Below are positions 15,225 to 23,276 of a stretch of DNA of 24,291 nt, in pieces. The stretch lies in the NCBI GenBank assembly GCA_047639575.1, contig JBLIOB010000029.1, forward strand, positions 1 to 24,291, in the 5' to 3' direction. This DNA is from JBLIOB01 sp047639575. Lineage in GTDB: Bacteria > Bacteroidota > Bacteroidia > Flavobacteriales_D > Parvicellaceae. Positions within the stretch are counted from its first letter, which is position 1. The number at the start of each line of letters is the position of its first letter. The notes under the pieces were generated by a model, which was not told where the DNA came from, made no database searches, and saw only the letters and a program-made list of their open reading frames with translations. Both the position numbers and the translations under genes were made by a program.

Positions 15225-15235
15225 GAGGAATAAAA

Positions 15236-15266
15236 AAAAGGGAGCGCTGTTGCAATTCTCCCTTTT
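15236..15266 (+). terminator. Rho-independent terminator after the S12 hydrolase gene
   Basis: AAAAGGGAG pairs perfectly with CTCCCTTTT (9 bp) around a 13-base loop, starting 12 bases after the stop codon. The A-run before and T-run after the GC core make it usable from both sides. The convergent gene on the minus strand ends 211 bases away. Confidence 0.7.
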
Positions 15267-15276
15267 AAACCTATTT

Positions 15277-15298
15277 ACCAGACACCAACTGGTCTTTT
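15277..15298 (+). terminator. Possible second, weaker terminator hairpin
   Basis: ACCAG-acaccaa-CTGGT is a 5-bp stem with a 7-base loop, followed by CTTTTT. It could back up the stronger hairpin just upstream. The rest of the gap to 15476 shows no gene or clear signal. Confidence 0.3.
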
Positions 15299-15476
15299 TC
15301 ACATTGCGTGCTCAGTTTTAGGTTGGATGCCGATAGGCTTTCAAATCTTCAGTTATTATACTGTTGTTCCGATTTGTTATTGTAAGTGTACGGCAGAATA
15401 ATGGATCTACACAGCTTGATTTTCCCAAAGTCCACAATCAGTTTTCTAAAGTTGACAATAGAGAATATTTGGGTTT

Positions 15477-16238
15477 TTATTCTAACTGGATGATGACGTA
15501 TTGCCATTTTTCATAGGCCGCCTTATTTTTAATAAAGTCGTTTTGATACTCTGGCCCTTGTACTTTGTGAGAAACAATAATTTCATAAGCATCTGGAGAT
15601 GTATTGAGTGTTCTGAGAAATTTGATAACCATTTTCACAGCCAGGTTCTTCCGAACTTCTGCCAGTTCTATATTAGACTTGTAAGTTTTGGTTGGTACTT
15701 TGGATGCACTTGACTCTATATAGATCTTGATTTTTCCTTTACGCTCTACGCTTGCTCGAAAACATTCAACGAAGCACGCTAGCTGCGGATTGTTGAGATC
15801 ATCGATTAGGTTCTTATTGTACTTGAAAAAGTGCTTGTAAACCTTAATGCAAGTGTCCGCAGTTAAATCAGGTTCCATGAAAACTTCTGAAGATTCCATC
15901 TGGCTAGAATCTTCTTGAGATGTATTTGGTCTCGCCAGAGAAGTATAATATGAGGATCGAATTGATTCCTTTTCCAAATTGGAATATTCAAAAGAAAATA
16001 AGTTTTTAATAACTAACCGCTCAACCCCATTAATGAGGTCCAGTGAAAGATCTTGTTTAAACAGATGTAAATTCTCTTTGGTAGATGGTGATATGGTTTG
16101 TCCGCTAAATATTTTATGCTCCCCCAAGACCTCAACCTGGTAGGTAAGTGTGTCGTTGGGTTGAACTGGAATTTGAAATTCACCATTTGACTGACTATAA
16201 ACTACTTTAAGAGCTTCCTTGGTTGAAGTCCGAAACAC
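15477..16238 (-). CDS. C-terminal half of a PorE-like protein: CNA/carboxypeptidase-regulatory-like and OmpA domains
   Basis: From the GTG at 16238 the product is 253 residues, but the frame is open back to the TAA at 16320 and gives KRPENQSVIIGNFFNKVNSTNNEIKITVFRTS before that GTG. The first ~60 residues fit a carboxypeptidase-regulatory-like beta domain (VIIGNFFN... GEFQIPVQPNDTLTYQVEV). The last ~125 residues are an OmpA-type peptidoglycan-binding domain (IKIYIESSASKVPTKTYKSN, LAEVRKNLAVKMV). No ATG is available, no signal peptide is present, and the frame is the same as the upstream TPR/PD40 gene. I therefore read it as the downstream part of one gene cut by a nonsense codon. As an isolated product it would not reach the periplasm. 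Confidence 0.6.
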   Translation of the reverse strand: MFRTSTKEALKVVYSQSNGEFQIPVQPNDTLTYQVEVLGEHKIFSGQTISPSTKENLHLFKQDLSLDLINGVERLVIKNLFSFEYSNLEKESIRSSYYTSLARPNTSQEDSSQMESSEVFMEPDLTADTCIKVYKHFFKYNKNLIDDLNNPQLACFVECFRASVERKGKIKIYIESSASKVPTKTYKSNIELAEVRKNLAVKMVIKFLRTLNTSPDAYEIIVSHKVQGPEYQNDFIKNKAAYEKWQYVIIQLE

Positions 16239-16319
16239 GGTGATTTTTATCTCATTATTAGTTGAATTGACTTTATTAAAGAAGTTTCCAATGATTACAG
16301 ATTGGTTTTCTGGTCGTTT

Positions 16320-17339
16320 TTATAGGCTTGATTCATACACATACACCTCTCCAAATTTTGAAGCTCTGTCTGTAGTGAAATATTGTCTGTGATATAAGCT
16401 GTCGTGAACATATAAGATGTCATTTCCAGGACTATTAATTGGGAAATCAATATTTGTTGGAGGCCCATATTTATCTGTTTTAACATTATAACTACATCTG
16501 AAAACATCATACCCTCCCATGCTGTTATGTCCTTGAGATGAGAAATAGAGCCATTTTCCGTTAGGCGACAGGAAAGGATAACGTTCATCTAACGAGGTGT
16601 TTAAAGTCATAGGAAGGATCTGCGGTTCTGAAAAATCACCATTTTCCAGTCTGTCGATTTTATAAAGATCAAGGCCATTTGTTCCTTTTTGTCCATAACT
16701 AGAGAAGTAAATTGATTTTTTTGGCCATGGCGGGATATGTACAATTGGAAAGTGGTTGTTTTTTTTGTCAAGCTTTGATAGAAGTTCATCAGTAACAGGA
16801 ATGATCACTCCACCAATATTATCCATATCATAAAGCCTAAAAAAGTGATCTGTCTTCATTTTACGTTTAGCAATAATTTGAAGTTTAGTGATATTCTTTA
16901 AAAGCTTTTGGGCGTTTTTACATTGTTCAATAGAAGTAATAGCCCGCTTTATGAAGGGATCATCTTTCGAAGCTTCAGCTATATATCGATCAAAGCAGTC
17001 TATTGCAACAGAAAACTTATAATTAAGATGATTAGCGTGTCCTAAATAATACCATGCTTCGTTGGATATTGAAGGTGATTCAACTGCATACTCTAGCCGA
17101 GTTAAACCGCTGGATTTACTGTGGCTAGTATAAAGCAAACAGGTTCCAAATTTATAATTCAGATCGTGGTCTTTTAAACTCAGCGTAAGTAGCTGATTAT
17201 ATAATGGTTGGGCTGCTGAATAATTTTCAGATTGAAAGAATCGGTCTGCTTCTTTTGCAATTTTAGCACGATCAATCTGAGCTCCGGCTGTATAAAAACC
17301 TAAGAGCAAAATAAGAGTCAGAAGGATTCGGATTTTCAT
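16320..17339 (-). CDS. N-terminal half of a PorE-like protein: signal peptide, TPR and PD40 propeller, ended by an in-frame TAA
   Basis: The 339-residue product has a signal peptide (1-21, ending TAGAQ), TPR-like repeats (about 25-140: AKEADRFFQSENYSAAQPLYNQLL, WYYLGHANHLNYKFSVAIDCF) and a PD40/WD40-like propeller (about 190-339: SIYFSSYGQKGTNGLDLY, ERYPFLSPNGKWLYFSSQGH, GGYDVFRC). PorE-type proteins have TPR, PD40, a carboxypeptidase-regulatory-like domain and OmpA in one chain of about 600-700 residues, and link the T9SS or other outer-membrane machinery to peptidoglycan. Here the chain stops at YVYESSL-TAA, and the missing two domains continue in frame. The whole span 15477-17339 is 621 codons, a normal length. 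It may be a pseudogene, or may still give a truncated, unanchored product. Confidence 0.75.
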   Translation of the reverse strand: MKIRILLTLILLLGFYTAGAQIDRAKIAKEADRFFQSENYSAAQPLYNQLLTLSLKDHDLNYKFGTCLLYTSHSKSSGLTRLEYAVESPSISNEAWYYLGHANHLNYKFSVAIDCFDRYIAEASKDDPFIKRAITSIEQCKNAQKLLKNITKLQIIAKRKMKTDHFFRLYDMDNIGGVIIPVTDELLSKLDKKNNHFPIVHIPPWPKKSIYFSSYGQKGTNGLDLYKIDRLENGDFSEPQILPMTLNTSLDERYPFLSPNGKWLYFSSQGHNSMGGYDVFRCSYNVKTDKYGPPTNIDFPINSPGNDILYVHDSLYHRQYFTTDRASKFGEVYVYESSL

Positions 17340-17440
17340 ATTCCGTTTTAGAACGATTGTTCAATGTACTTAATTCAAATCAATTAATTTCCAATGTCGT
17401 TAATCTGAAAAGTAAAGCAACTTATCGAACTATAAGTACG

Positions 17441-17468
17441 GATTTCCGAACGATAGCAGCGATTTCCG
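17441..17468. promoter_or_regulatory. Two direct repeats of gatttccg, 20 bp apart
   Basis: gatttccg occurs at 17441-17448 and 17461-17468, start-to-start 20 bases, about two helical turns. On the minus strand they read CGGAAATC and lie about 100-130 bases upstream of the PorE-like start at 17339, just after the esterase stop. This spacing suits a regulator bound to one face of the DNA. No known consensus was recognised. Confidence 0.3.
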
Positions 17469-17474
17469 TTCTAG

Positions 17475-18407
17475 TTAAGGAATAGAGTCTGTTGCGGACT
17501 GGGCTAATTTCCAAGCTTTGTCGTGAAATTGTAAATGAAACAGACCATTGTTTTCGTAACCATCTTTTGGTTGATTCCAAAAGTATTGGAAACCGTGATT
17601 ACCTCCTGATAGAGTATCAAATTCATGCGGAATGTCTAAAGAGTTAAGATAGTCATGCATAATGTATGTTCCTTTTCGATGATAATATTCAACGAACCAA
17701 TCTTTAGTGCCAATTTCCATTCTAAGCTTAACACCATTGGTTTTTAACTTTGTTTTGTTCTTCCGCGCATTATATTTTAATGAACTCAACGTATAATCAC
17801 TTACGTAGGCATTGGAAATGAAGGAGCTAAATTTATCTGGATGCTTCAGTGCATAGTATAAGGTTCCAGTTGCTCCTCTAGATTGTCCTTCTAACGCAAT
17901 CTGATCTGGTGAAAATCCAGCATGTAGCTTTTTTCGACAGAAGTCTCTTAGCTCACCATCACCCTCATTCGTTAGCATTTTCTCGTTGGTTGAAGTGTAC
18001 CATTGTATTTTCTGTTTATCCCAAGTTTTACCAAATTCAATTTCTTCTCCTCTAACACATATTACAATAAAAGGCTGAACCAATGAATCGTTGACCCATT
18101 TGTTTAATTGTTGTGCTCGTACAACACGATAAAAGCTGTACTCGGTGCCTCCTTGTCCATACAGATAAACCAGAAGTGGATATTTCGTTATCGTATCAGC
18201 AGCAGACCATCCTGGCGGTAAATACGCTACAAACTTCACATCGCCTTTGGCCTTACTTTTAAATGATGATTGAATGTATTGGCCTCCTTGAACTTCCGAT
18301 AACTGAGAATTAGCAACCATGGTCATACGGTTGTCTTCTGACATCGTCAAGCTGATCATAAATGGACAGATAAACGCGATAAGGATTCCAGTGATTATAC
18401 GTTTCAT
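17475..18407 (-). CDS. Secreted alpha/beta-hydrolase esterase (putative esterase / esterase D family)
   Basis: The 310-residue product has an N-terminal signal or anchor (1-22). The fold is that of PF00756-type esterases: VAYLPPGWSAADTITKYPLLVYLYGQGG (oxyanion region), nucleophile Ser176 in GQSRGA, Asp236 in GTKDWF and His271 in GGNHGF. The order and spacing of this triad are right for the family. Substrate unknown; relatives act on feruloyl, siderophore, acyl-glycan or small esters. It lies 109 bases downstream of the dlt-like cassette on the same strand, so it could remove groups added by that cassette (speculation), but the gap and an AT-rich inverted repeat suggest separate transcription. 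Confidence 0.82.
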   Translation of the reverse strand: MKRIITGILIAFICPFMISLTMSEDNRMTMVANSQLSEVQGGQYIQSSFKSKAKGDVKFVAYLPPGWSAADTITKYPLLVYLYGQGGTEYSFYRVVRAQQLNKWVNDSLVQPFIVICVRGEEIEFGKTWDKQKIQWYTSTNEKMLTNEGDGELRDFCRKKLHAGFSPDQIALEGQSRGATGTLYYALKHPDKFSSFISNAYVSDYTLSSLKYNARKNKTKLKTNGVKLRMEIGTKDWFVEYYHRKGTYIMHDYLNSLDIPHEFDTLSGGNHGFQYFWNQPKDGYENNGLFHLQFHDKAWKLAQSATDSIP

Positions 18408-18484
18408 ATTTGTAGGTCTGTTTATGATGAAGAAATAAGTGTCTTTTCATAAATAATGCGGTAAAACTTAGAAAGTGACAATCC

Positions 18485-18503
18485 GATTAAATATTTTTTA
18501 ATC
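18485..18503 (-). terminator. AT-rich inverted repeat after the dlt-like operon
   Basis: GATTAAA-tattt-TTTAATC, a perfect 7-bp stem with a 5-base loop, begins 14 bases after the last gene of the cassette. There is no T-run after it on the minus strand, so it is a weak terminator candidate or a protein-binding palindrome. Confidence 0.3.
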
Positions 18504-18516
18504 TAGAAGCAGGAAG

Positions 18517-19512
18517 TTACGGTCTGTTTAAAACGAATTTGCCTATTTGTTCGGCCATCTTATCTCTAGCAAATAATGAATAGTGGGAGCCAGCATAGTC
18601 TCCAATGAATTCTTTAGACTCAATTAAACCAGAGTTATCAATCACATTTTTGTAACGATTAACCAAATATTTTTTATTCGTAGAGATTAATCGCGTAAGT
18701 TTTGCACCTACCATTTTAGTAGCAGCTTTGAAATCAATAGGTAAAATATGGAAATATAAATCCCAATCATTTCTGGCGCAGAGCTCAACTAATTCATCAA
18801 AATCCTGCACCCGTTGATTTTGGTCGTTAATTAAAAATCCAAAATCATACAAATAAGTTTGAGCATAGTCATTGTTAATGGTCCAATCTGCCGGCTCAGA
18901 GTCGTAAGAATGGTACCAGTCATATAAAGTCGCATGAGGATAGTTCGATGGCAAACTATCTCTTTTCCAACCTTCTTCAATTAAACCTTCCATAATAGAT
19001 CTATAATTAGGAGGATTTCTATAATAGGTTAGCCAAGCTCTGTTGACAAGATCTGGGACTCTAGGGTCAATCAATTGAAGTTGTCTGTTTATAACAGGGT
19101 CATAAGTAAAGTCATGAATTATTTTGCTGGAGAACGCTCTAAGGTTCATCGTTACAACAAAGGTTTTCTTTCCTTGATGTTTTTCATGCTCAACCATTTT
19201 GGCTAATTTCAAATACGTTCCAGGGTGAAAACCATTGGCACTTAGATTAGCCACATTTAAGTCGCCAAATTTTTCATCTATCAATTCTCCAATGCCTGGA
19301 AGGTCTTGATATCCATTAGCTCTATACGAATCTGAGCAATCTCCGAAATAAATTAGGTTCGCATCAGTTGTTTTAGCCAGCATTTGATCATAACCATTTG
19401 CAAACTCTGCCACATCCGAAGACATTTGGAACTCTTTATAGACAAAGTTCATAATCACCAATACGCCTATTAGCAAAGTGAGTTTAATCGATATTTTCTT
19501 TACAACTTTCAT
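18517..19512 (-). CDS. Membrane-anchored SGNH-hydrolase-like protein, DltD-like partner of the MBOAT
   Basis: The 331-residue product has an N-terminal membrane anchor (about 9-24) and an extracytoplasmic domain. LIYFGDCSDS (53-62) sits where SGNH hydrolases have block I (GDS), VANLSANGFHPG matches the block II/III area, and GDYAGSHYSLFARDKMAEQ (304-322) matches the C-terminal Asp...His block. The usual nucleophile Ser of GDS is Cys59 here, with Ser60 next to it. In dlt, alginate and cellulose acetylation systems an SGNH protein of this kind works with the MBOAT to move the acyl group on to the final polymer. Its start overlaps the MBOAT stop (TAATG), which strongly links the two. The role is inferred from context; sequence similarity to DltD itself is not obvious. 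Confidence 0.7.
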   Translation of the reverse strand: MKVVKKISIKLTLLIGVLVIMNFVYKEFQMSSDVAEFANGYDQMLAKTTDANLIYFGDCSDSYRANGYQDLPGIGELIDEKFGDLNVANLSANGFHPGTYLKLAKMVEHEKHQGKKTFVVTMNLRAFSSKIIHDFTYDPVINRQLQLIDPRVPDLVNRAWLTYYRNPPNYRSIMEGLIEEGWKRDSLPSNYPHATLYDWYHSYDSEPADWTINNDYAQTYLYDFGFLINDQNQRVQDFDELVELCARNDWDLYFHILPIDFKAATKMVGAKLTRLISTNKKYLVNRYKNVIDNSGLIESKEFIGDYAGSHYSLFARDKMAEQIGKFVLNRP

Positions 19513-20951
19513 TAAAATGCTTGGTAAATAAAGGGTTCGATTTCAAGAGGAGAGCCGGCTAGTATAGCATAAAGCAAAACAGAATAGACGATCCATCTTA
19601 GCCAACTGGGCTGATTGCTACACCAATGTACAATGCCTTTCTTAAGAAATAGATGATCTACAATTACAAAGCAAACAACGGTTAGACCGACACGTTGAAC
19701 TGAGGTACTTTTAATCCATTTAAGAATTCCAGTTGGTTCTGAAGTATATGATTGTTCTCCAAACCAATTCATCAATTCTGACATTCCATTAGCCTTAAAG
19801 AAAAGGCATGAAAAAGTAAAAACGGCAAAAGTAAAAATGACCCCAAGGAATTGTATAATAGGCTTGACTTTACTATTTAAAATTTTTATCCGAGTCTTTT
19901 TAGTGAGTATTTCAAGGATCAATACAAATGCCTGTATTAGACCGAAACAAAGAAACGTCCAGTTTGCACCATGCCAAACGCCAATAATTCCAAAACTGAT
20001 TAATATAGTTATTACGATCACCCATTTACCTGGGTTGAATTTGAGTGATAACCACATAGAAAGGGGAGTATAAACGTAATCGTTTACCCAAGTCGACAAG
20101 GTTATATGCCAACGTCTCCAAAATTCAGTGAGTGAAGTGGAGATCAACGGTCTGTCAAAATTATCACTCAGCTTAATTCCAAACAGCTTCGCAGCACCTC
20201 TGGCCATATCAGTATATCCAGAAAAATCGGCATAAATTTCAATTGTGTAAAGACACGCTGCAACAATAAAGACCTTTTCGCTGTACAAGTCAGAATGATC
20301 GAAAATCGGTTGGATTAGAGCATGGATATTAGCGGATATAAAAATCTTCTTAAAAAGACCCCACAGCAACAGCCTAAAGCCGTCTCTAAAATTATCGTAC
20401 TTGACTTCCGGTTGCGTAAGTTGATCAATGAAGGCTTTTGGTTTCTCAATAGGACCCGCTGTAATCTTAGGGAAAAAAGCCAGATAAGTCATCAAGAAAC
20501 CCAAACTTCGCTGAGGTTCTAGCTGCTCTCGGTGAATCTCAATTTGGTAACTTATCGCCTGAAAAACAATGTATGAAATTCCAATTGGAAGGAACAAGAT
20601 GATCAACAAATCATCTGGATTGAAAACAAAAAGATCTCCCAACCATCCAATGCCTTTATTCCACAGGTTTAGGTATTTAAATAGTCCCAAAACCAGCAGG
20701 TTTAAGAGGATGATTCCAATTAAATGTGTCCTTTTTTCATCTTTTTTAATTCGACCATAAATGTGTTTGCCTGCAGCGAAATTAAACAACGAAAGGAAAA
20801 GAGTTAAACCAAGGGCTGTCCAGCTGTGTAGCCCTATGAATATAAGGCTTGAAGTAAGTAAGATTAACCATTTGTATTTGGAAGAAACACAATAAAAACC
20901 GAGCACAGAAACAACCAAGAATATCAAATAGTGAAAGTGTGCAATTTCCAT
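19512..20951 (-). CDS. MBOAT-family O-acyltransferase (DltB/AlgI-like)
   Basis: The 479-residue product is a polytopic inner-membrane protein with about ten to twelve hydrophobic helices. It carries the MBOAT signatures: FKYLNLW, LPIGISYIVFQAISY, the long FWRRWHITLSTWVNDYVYTPL (277-297, with His282), and the catalytic His327 in GIIGVWHGANWTFL. These enzymes take an acyl or aminoacyl group from a carrier at the cytoplasmic side and pass it across the membrane to a cell-surface polymer. The preceding gene (4 bases away) encodes a carrier protein, and the next encodes the SGNH-like partner, so the donor is probably the carrier thioester, as in DltB-DltC. Length and motif spacing are normal. Confidence 0.9.
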   Translation of the reverse strand: MEIAHFHYLIFLVVSVLGFYCVSSKYKWLILLTSSLIFIGLHSWTALGLTLFLSLFNFAAGKHIYGRIKKDEKRTHLIGIILLNLLVLGLFKYLNLWNKGIGWLGDLFVFNPDDLLIILFLPIGISYIVFQAISYQIEIHREQLEPQRSLGFLMTYLAFFPKITAGPIEKPKAFIDQLTQPEVKYDNFRDGFRLLLWGLFKKIFISANIHALIQPIFDHSDLYSEKVFIVAACLYTIEIYADFSGYTDMARGAAKLFGIKLSDNFDRPLISTSLTEFWRRWHITLSTWVNDYVYTPLSMWLSLKFNPGKWVIVITILISFGIIGVWHGANWTFLCFGLIQAFVLILEILTKKTRIKILNSKVKPIIQFLGVIFTFAVFTFSCLFFKANGMSELMNWFGEQSYTSEPTGILKWIKSTSVQRVGLTVVCFVIVDHLFLKKGIVHWCSNQPSWLRWIVYSVLLYAILAGSPLEIEPFIYQAF

Positions 20952-20955
20952 TCGA

Positions 20956-21201
20956 TTAAACCTTGTTTCGAATTAGTAAGTTGCATAAATCACTTACTGT
21001 TTTAAGTGCTAGAACGTCTTTCAGCTTAAAATTAACGTTGAAATATTTTCTTACTTCACCAATTAATATGGCATGGTTTAAGGAATCCCAGGCATCAATA
21101 TCTGCAGCGGAATATTCGAATTTAAGCACAAGTTCTGGTCTATTTAATACCGACCTAAATATTGGCGTTAGCTCTTCTAATATCTCCTCTTTAGTCTTCA
21201 T
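20956..21201 (-). CDS. Acyl/peptidyl carrier protein (DltC-like position)
   Basis: The 81-residue product starts at the ATG at 21201 (MKTKEEILEELTPIF); an upstream in-frame start at 21261 would add 20 residues and lie inside the adenylation gene, so it is rejected. Ser40 in AWDSLNHAILIGEV is the phosphopantetheine attachment site (DSL motif). The rest is a four-helix carrier fold (FRSVL, KYFNVNFKLKDVLALKTVSDLCNLL). ATGA overlaps the stop of the adenylation/GNAT gene and the MBOAT gene begins 4 bases after its stop, so the three are translationally linked. It most likely carries the group activated by the upstream enzyme and delivers it to the MBOAT. Confidence 0.88.
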   Translation of the reverse strand: MKTKEEILEELTPIFRSVLNRPELVLKFEYSAADIDAWDSLNHAILIGEVRKYFNVNFKLKDVLALKTVSDLCNLLIRNKV

Positions 21202-23252
21202 TTGATTGGAAGTTTTAAAAGATAGAGATTTCCTTTTTGATTCAGGCCCATATTTTCCCATGTAGACAATCCTTGATTTGACGATTGCATAATAGTTTTT
21301 ACAGATCCGTTTGCTAAAGCTTCGGCATTACAAGCCTTAATTAACCTGCTACCAACACCTAACTTCTGGTGTGATTTCAGAACAGAAACATGATAAATCC
21401 CGGTTACACCATTTCTAGTGTAGGCCATTGCAGCACCTACTTTTTTAGATCCCATTGTTGCAAGAAATAATTTACAAGATTGCTTCATCAATCTCTCAAA
21501 TAGGGAAGAGTCTTGTTTTCCAAAATTTGCTTCAACCAACTTTAACCATTCCTCTAACTGTTCTATGGCTATTTCGGTTATAAGAACACTTGAATTTCCA
21601 ACGTTAAGGTTTAATTGCAAAGGATTACAGCTCAAAAGAGGCCAAATAGATACAGGAACAAGCTCCTGGTTATTTATTTCACTTTCATTTGCGTCTAATT
21701 GACTCTCCGTAATTAACAGATTGTTCGGAGCTTTACCTTCTTTAATTGCGGTAACAATGGTAGCTATTGAATGTGAGAGATCTTGAATGTTAAAAACATA
21801 GTTAGGCCAATTCGAACAACTTGTAACTATACTATAGTCGTTGTTTAAAATCAGTTTGTTAGATTCTCGATAGAGTGAATGTAGGTTTGCTAAATTCTGT
21901 TCGCTAGGAGATTTGTCTAATAAGATTAGATCGCTAATTTCATTTATCCATCTTGGAGTGGGGAATTCATTATCACTTAGTATGTCTTCAACTTTAGCGG
22001 TCGCATTTGACTGTTCAGTAAAGAGACCATAATGTATTATCCCTAAATTATTTTGAATAACAGTAGTGCGAGTTTTAAGATTTAGCTTTTTCAGCAGTAA
22101 TTCTTCAATTCCTTTCAATTCAACACGTTTACCCAAGATCTTTATTTGACGATCTTTTCTACCTTTAAAAACATAATTCCCATCTGATTCTAATTCAACC
22201 AAGTCTCCTGTTTTATACCAAGTTTGTTCCTCTAGTAATTCAAAAGCGCATTCCGATAATAAATTGTCTGAGTAGCCATTGAACACTTGTTCTCCCGAGA
22301 TCCATAGCTCACCATCAACGATGATGGAGTTTATGTTTTTACAATTCTTTCCTATAGGAATGAATGGTCCCGTTTCAGAATCACCGCACGTATATGAAGT
22401 AGCGAATATGCCACCTTCAGAAGGTCCATATAGATTTGTACATCCGGAATTTTTGGCGCTAGCCAGCCATTTGTAGACCAAGTTAGTCTCAAGTGCCTCC
22501 GCTCCAAAAAACGTATGTTTTAAAAAGGGAAGATGTAATTCAGGTAAATAAGGTTCTAATAATTTAATAGAGGAAGGAGGAGCAATACAAATGGTAGTAT
22601 TTCGATCCAATAAGCATTTAAGGGCTTCTTGAGATTTTATGCCCTCCATATCAATCGTATGAATTGATGCTCCAATGCAAAGAGGAATGAGGGTTGATAT
22701 AATGCTCATGTCAAATTTCATCTCGGTCATTTGGAGAAAAGAGTCGCTTGACTTTAGCTCAACGCCCAATGAAAGAAACGAATCGACAAAACAACTTAAG
22801 TTGGAGTAGGAGACCGGTATGTATTTAGGCGTCCCTGTTGTTCCAGAGGTGCTTAGAATGTAAGCTGTTGCATCACCATTATAGGTAGAATTGACGTTTC
22901 CTTTATATTCGCAATTACTATTATCAACCCAACGTATACCTTCTTTCGGAATTGTATTTGAAAGTAATATATCAGGATTATGCTTTTGAATAGTTGCGCT
23001 AATCCGGCCAGGTCTTGATGGTATATAGGTGTTGCCAGTAAGCCAAATCGCAATTATTGAAGCGTAACAATCAAGATCATAGCTAGATGCTACAATAATT
23101 TTTTTTGGTGTATTAGAAGTTCCGATTTGATGCGCTATGGCATGAACCCGTTGATAAAATAGCTGATAAGTAACTAAACTCTCTGGAAAGACTATTGCGG
23201 TATCAGTTTGATGCGCAGATTCTATTGAATTGAGTAGAAAAACAAAATTCAT
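21198..23252 (-). CDS. Adenylation-domain enzyme (DltA/NRPS-like) fused to a GNAT N-acetyltransferase
   Basis: The 684-residue product has an adenylation domain (about 1-460) and a C-terminal GNAT domain (about 560-684). Core motifs: A3 STSGTTGTPK (134-143), A4 KFDMS (179-183, Asp181 being the residue that holds the alpha-amino group in amino-acid-activating enzymes), A5 NLYGPSEGG, A7 WYKTGD and A8 GRKDRQIKILGKRVELKGIEE. At the A10 position PSEQNLANL replaces the usual PxxxNGKxD, so the catalytic Lys is missing. The GNAT part has the acetyl-CoA loop SHQKLGVGSRLI (627-637). Residues 460-560 are not recognised. It should activate an amino acid for the carrier encoded next to it. The GNAT could acetylate its amino group (inference). 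It opens the dlt-like operon; a lipoprotein gene ends 24 bases upstream. Confidence 0.82.
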   Translation of the reverse strand: MNFVFLLNSIESAHQTDTAIVFPESLVTYQLFYQRVHAIAHQIGTSNTPKKIIVASSYDLDCYASIIAIWLTGNTYIPSRPGRISATIQKHNPDILLSNTIPKEGIRWVDNSNCEYKGNVNSTYNGDATAYILSTSGTTGTPKYIPVSYSNLSCFVDSFLSLGVELKSSDSFLQMTEMKFDMSIISTLIPLCIGASIHTIDMEGIKSQEALKCLLDRNTTICIAPPSSIKLLEPYLPELHLPFLKHTFFGAEALETNLVYKWLASAKNSGCTNLYGPSEGGIFATSYTCGDSETGPFIPIGKNCKNINSIIVDGELWISGEQVFNGYSDNLLSECAFELLEEQTWYKTGDLVELESDGNYVFKGRKDRQIKILGKRVELKGIEELLLKKLNLKTRTTVIQNNLGIIHYGLFTEQSNATAKVEDILSDNEFPTPRWINEISDLILLDKSPSEQNLANLHSLYRESNKLILNNDYSIVTSCSNWPNYVFNIQDLSHSIATIVTAIKEGKAPNNLLITESQLDANESEINNQELVPVSIWPLLSCNPLQLNLNVGNSSVLITEIAIEQLEEWLKLVEANFGKQDSSLFERLMKQSCKLFLATMGSKKVGAAMAYTRNGVTGIYHVSVLKSHQKLGVGSRLIKACNAEALANGSVKTIMQSSNQGLSTWENMGLNQKGNLYLLKLPIK

Positions 23253-23276
23253 GAATTACAATTAGAAGAAAAAATA

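Noticed and set aside
12433..17339. Reassignment of TAA to a sense codon, suggested by two in-frame TAA breaks
   Set aside because: TAA ends several intact genes in the window, for example at 10961-10963, 11653-11655 and 7417-7419, so a changed genetic code is not supported.
20956..21261. Longer 101-residue start for the carrier protein
   Set aside because: The extra 20 residues would lie inside the adenylation/GNAT gene and do not fit the carrier fold; the ATG at 21201 forms an ATGA overlap.
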